This document shows, in pieces, positions 61,985-64,000 of a DNA stretch of 64,000 bases (the first letter of the stretch is position 1; every line of letters starts with the position of its first letter). Below the pieces are notes generated by a model. It did no database searches. It was not told where the DNA came from and saw nothing but the letters and a program-made list of their open reading frames with translations. The translations under genes were made by a program, and so were the position numbers. Location: NCBI RefSeq assembly GCF_003569915.1, contig NZ_KZ984446.1, positions 113,309 to 177,308 on the forward strand, read 5' to 3'. This DNA comes from Comamonas testosteroni. Its GTDB lineage: Bacteria; Pseudomonadota; Gammaproteobacteria; Burkholderiales; Burkholderiaceae_C.

Positions 61985-63490
61985 AGGGACTTCCCTAGAA
62001 CCGTACTGATGCCAACGGCTCAGTATGGATTCACGGAAGTCCAATCGGAATCCGATGGAGAACGCCATGACTGAACTGACATTGGGGTCTATCACGCGAG
62101 TCGGAGTTGACCTGTCCAAACGGTTTTATCAAGTGCATGCAGTTGATCACCTGGGTCATGTTGTACTGGTTAAAACCATGTCTCCAGAACGCTTCTACGC
62201 ATGGTGCGCTACCTTGCCCCCAAGCTGCCTGGTGGTCACAGAAGCCTGCGGTGGAGCGCATCATGTGGCAAGGCGGTTGCGAGCGATGGGGCTGGATGCG
62301 AGGCTGATTGCCGCCCACTTTGTCACTCCGTACCGAATTGCGGGGCGTAGTGGCAAGAATGATGCGAATGATGCCGCTGCTATCTGCGAGGCGGCCAGTC
62401 GTCCGCACATGCACTTTGTGCCCATGAAGAGCTGCGAGCAGCAGGGGCAACTGGTCGTGCATCGCATGCGTGAGGGTTACAAGCAAGAGCGCAGCGGTTG
62501 CATCAACCGTATCCGTGGCCTGCTCACAGAGTTCGGTCTCGTGTTCCCCCAACGCCCTGAGAAGCTGCGTTCAGTGTTGGCCGATGTGCTCGAAGACGCC
62601 AGCAACGAATTGCCAAGCGTGGCCCGTTTGGCGCTGGAGCGTGCGCTCCTGCACTGGATCGACCTGGATATCCAGATCGCTTGGTGCGACGAAAGAATCC
62701 AGGCTCAGCTGCGCAGCGATGAACGAGTCAAACGTGCAGCCCAGTTGCAAGGCATTGGCCCGATCACCGCTTCCGCTTTGATTGCCACCGTTGGCGACTT
62801 TCATCAGTTTCACAGTGCTCAACAATTCGGTGCATGGCTGGGCTTGGTGCCCAGCCAGAACTCAAGTGGCGGTAAAACGCATCTGGGTCCCATTACCAAG
62901 CGGGGTGACGATTACCTGCGCACGTTACTGATTCAAGGAGCGAAGTCGGCAGTGAATACGGCAGCCAAGCGCAGCGACCGACTGAGTCAGTGGCTTGTCC
63001 AACTCAAGGCACGTGTGGGCTGGCAGAAAGCAGCGGTCGCACTGGCCAACAAGAACGCTCGAATCCTGTGGTGCATGATGACCCGCGATACGGTGTTTGA
63101 TATCAATCATGTACCGCAGAGACCTGCAGCAAACCGCAGGCCAGGCGGTGAGCCGCAACCAGCGTAACGCGCTGGCCCTGCGCCATATCGATCCACTTTG
63201 AAGTTGTCGTTGTTGGACGTGCGTTTGAAGATACTCACCACAGGTCAGACCGGCAGCAGGTGAACTCGACTTTGGGTCCGTGGCAAGAATCCCTTGACCA
63301 CTTTGCGCGAATGGAGCCCTGCTGCGCGGTTCGTATCTGGAGCCTCGGTCACCACCGAAACAAGCTCGCCTGTAGATGTGCAGTCTGTCCTTCCCCGGTG
63401 AAGTCTTGATGCATGCGTCTGGCAATTACGAATCGAAACGATGAATATGGATTACGACAGAGGAGGCTCTTGATTTATCAGGAAGTCCCT
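61985..63490 (+). mobile_element. IS110-family insertion sequence (IS1111-like)
   Basis: A single transposase gene is bracketed by short subterminal inverted repeats, AGGGACTTCC at 61985 and GGAAGTCCCT at 63481. Subterminal repeats and a long non-coding 3' region (about 320 bp here) are features of the IS1111 subgroup. The exact outer ends are not fixed, because this family makes few or no target duplications. Confidence 0.75.
62067..63167 (+). CDS. IS110-family (IS1111-type) transposase
   Basis: This 366-residue DEDD transposase has the N-terminal RuvC-like catalytic residues in GVDLSKRFYQVHAVD, TEACGGAHHVARRL and GKNDANDAAAICEA, and the C-terminal transposase_20 helix-hairpin-helix segment LQGIGPITASALIATVGD with FGAWLGLVPSQNSSGGK. 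All expected motifs are intact, so it may be active. ATG 62067 has GGAG six bases upstream; in-frame ATGs at 62055 and 62025 are alternatives. Confidence 0.92.
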   Translation: MTELTLGSITRVGVDLSKRFYQVHAVDHLGHVVLVKTMSPERFYAWCATLPPSCLVVTEACGGAHHVARRLRAMGLDARLIAAHFVTPYRIAGRSGKNDANDAAAICEAASRPHMHFVPMKSCEQQGQLVVHRMREGYKQERSGCINRIRGLLTEFGLVFPQRPEKLRSVLADVLEDASNELPSVARLALERALLHWIDLDIQIAWCDERIQAQLRSDERVKRAAQLQGIGPITASALIATVGDFHQFHSAQQFGAWLGLVPSQNSSGGKTHLGPITKRGDDYLRTLLIQGAKSAVNTAAKRSDRLSQWLVQLKARVGWQKAAVALANKNARILWCMMTRDTVFDINHVPQRPAANRRPGGEPQPA

Positions 63491-63874
63491 GTAGACCCGA
63501 AGCGGACTACCGCCCAATCAGGTTCGTGACCAGGGAGCGAATGTTCCTGGTCAATGAAGCCATCCAAGGCAACTTCCCAACCTGTGACGTGTTTGCCGCT
63601 CAACTGCATGCAAGCAGATCAACGCTACTTTGTGACCCGCGGTGGAATGGCAACTTCGAGCGCTCGCCATAACATCTTATGGATCGCAATCGTTGAGCTA
63701 TTCTTATATTGCCCCTCAGTGATACCGCGATCACCTAGATGGACCCAGCTTGTCTTATCCGTGGCCTGAGGTTTTATTCCGACTGCGGATACCTCATACA
63801 AAATCTTGAAAATTTGCACAAGGCAATTGGAAGGCGTGCGGGTGTCATTTACATAGTTCGTGACTGTTCGCCCC
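63491..63874. other. Unassigned region between two insertion sequences
   Basis: About 380 bp hold no recognisable gene. A minus-strand opening at 63625-63819 could encode a 64-residue peptide with no family resemblance that I can see. The sequence is AT-richer than the window average. It is most likely a fragment of an older gene or element cut by the two insertion sequences. Confidence 0.4.
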
Positions 63875-64000
63875 GGCGTTGTTGCACAAATGCCGGTCGC
63901 AGCTGAGGTAGGCTCGGGAGATGAGAGAGACGAGCTGGGGTCGGGTTAAGTACCGCACAACGAACTGGAAGGCTTACAACGCAGCGTTGAAGGCGCGAGG
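63875..64000 (+). mobile_element. IS5-family insertion sequence, left end (partial)
   Basis: The element opens with GGCGTTGTTGCACAAAT, an IS5-type inverted repeat end, and continues into a transposase gene. The right end lies beyond the window. The same 17 bp occur alone at 34083. Confidence 0.8.
63921..64000 (+). CDS. IS5-family transposase, N-terminal fragment
   Basis: The frame from ATG 63921 reads MRETSWGRVKYRTTNWKAYN and continues to the window edge (26 codons). The pattern WGxVKYRTTNWKxYNAALK is the usual N-terminus of IS5-family transposases. GGGAG directly precedes the ATG. The catalytic DDE residues lie outside the window. Confidence 0.85.
   Translation, partial: MRETSWGRVKYRTTNWKAYNAALKAR

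Noticed and set aside
63625..63819. A 64-residue minus-strand opening between the two insertion sequences.
   Set aside because: It has no recognisable domain and no convincing ribosome binding site. It may be a fragment of an older gene, so it is noted only in the region entry.

Overview
The window is high-GC DNA from a betaproteobacterium of the family Comamonadaceae, most likely Comamonas (C. testosteroni-like). The pointers are a quinohaemoprotein alcohol dehydrogenase of the C. testosteroni type, a Bug-family solute-binding protein, class I PHA genes, a Burkholderiales-type porin, and a dispersed ~55-bp repeat that I recall from Comamonadaceae genomes. All assignments come from reading the sequence; no database search was run.

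Layout. 1-8.6 kb holds housekeeping and signalling genes: a partial patatin-like lipase, a NarL/DegS-type two-component pair, an HDOD protein, a secreted alpha/beta hydrolase, tex and a DUF72 gene. 8.8-14.6 kb holds the PQQ/haem alcohol dehydrogenase, an HIBCH-like enzyme, a YbaN-like protein, a Bug protein and cysQ. 14.7-24 kb is a sulfur-activation block. It has cysD with an in-frame N-terminal transposase-like HTH extension, then cysNC. A seven-gene operon follows, encoding DUF1214, a sulfotransferase, an EthD-like protein, two SnoaL-like paralogues, an SRPBCC protein and an SDR. With cysQ alongside, it could make PAPS, use it for sulfation and remove the PAP by-product. This is the best candidate here for an undescribed system.

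24-30.9 kb is a heavy-metal RND efflux operon (adaptor, pump, TolC-type channel) and a TetR regulator divergent from a PHA operon (phaC, phasin, phaB; 31-34 kb). IS debris and tRNA-Pro(GGG) follow, then a porin. 36.4-38.9 kb is an MCE/Mla-type lipid transport operon without its ATPase. 39-41.6 kb is a cadR/cadA pair. A diguanylate cyclase comes next. 43-47.7 kb is a copper-handling cluster: two small metal-linked exported proteins, a TolC-type lipoprotein, a multicopper oxidase, a DUF411 protein and a CusF-like protein.

47.8-50.6 kb carries an ankyrin protein, a SMI1/KNR4-like protein and a leucine-rich-repeat kinase. Two tandem MetQ-like proteins without a transporter follow, then a P1 peptidase, a DUF1631 protein, ettA, a DEAD-box helicase and an M14-like lipoprotein that appears to lack both zinc histidines. 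The last ~2.3 kb is mobile: a complete IS110/IS1111-type element and the start of an IS5-family element, separated by ~380 bp of unassigned DNA.

Across the window, at least eight copies of the same ~55-bp repeat occur. Several lie inside coding sequence. One encodes most of a lipoprotein signal peptide, one the linker between LRR and kinase domains, and one supplies both the stop codon of the RND pump gene and the start codon of the channel gene.
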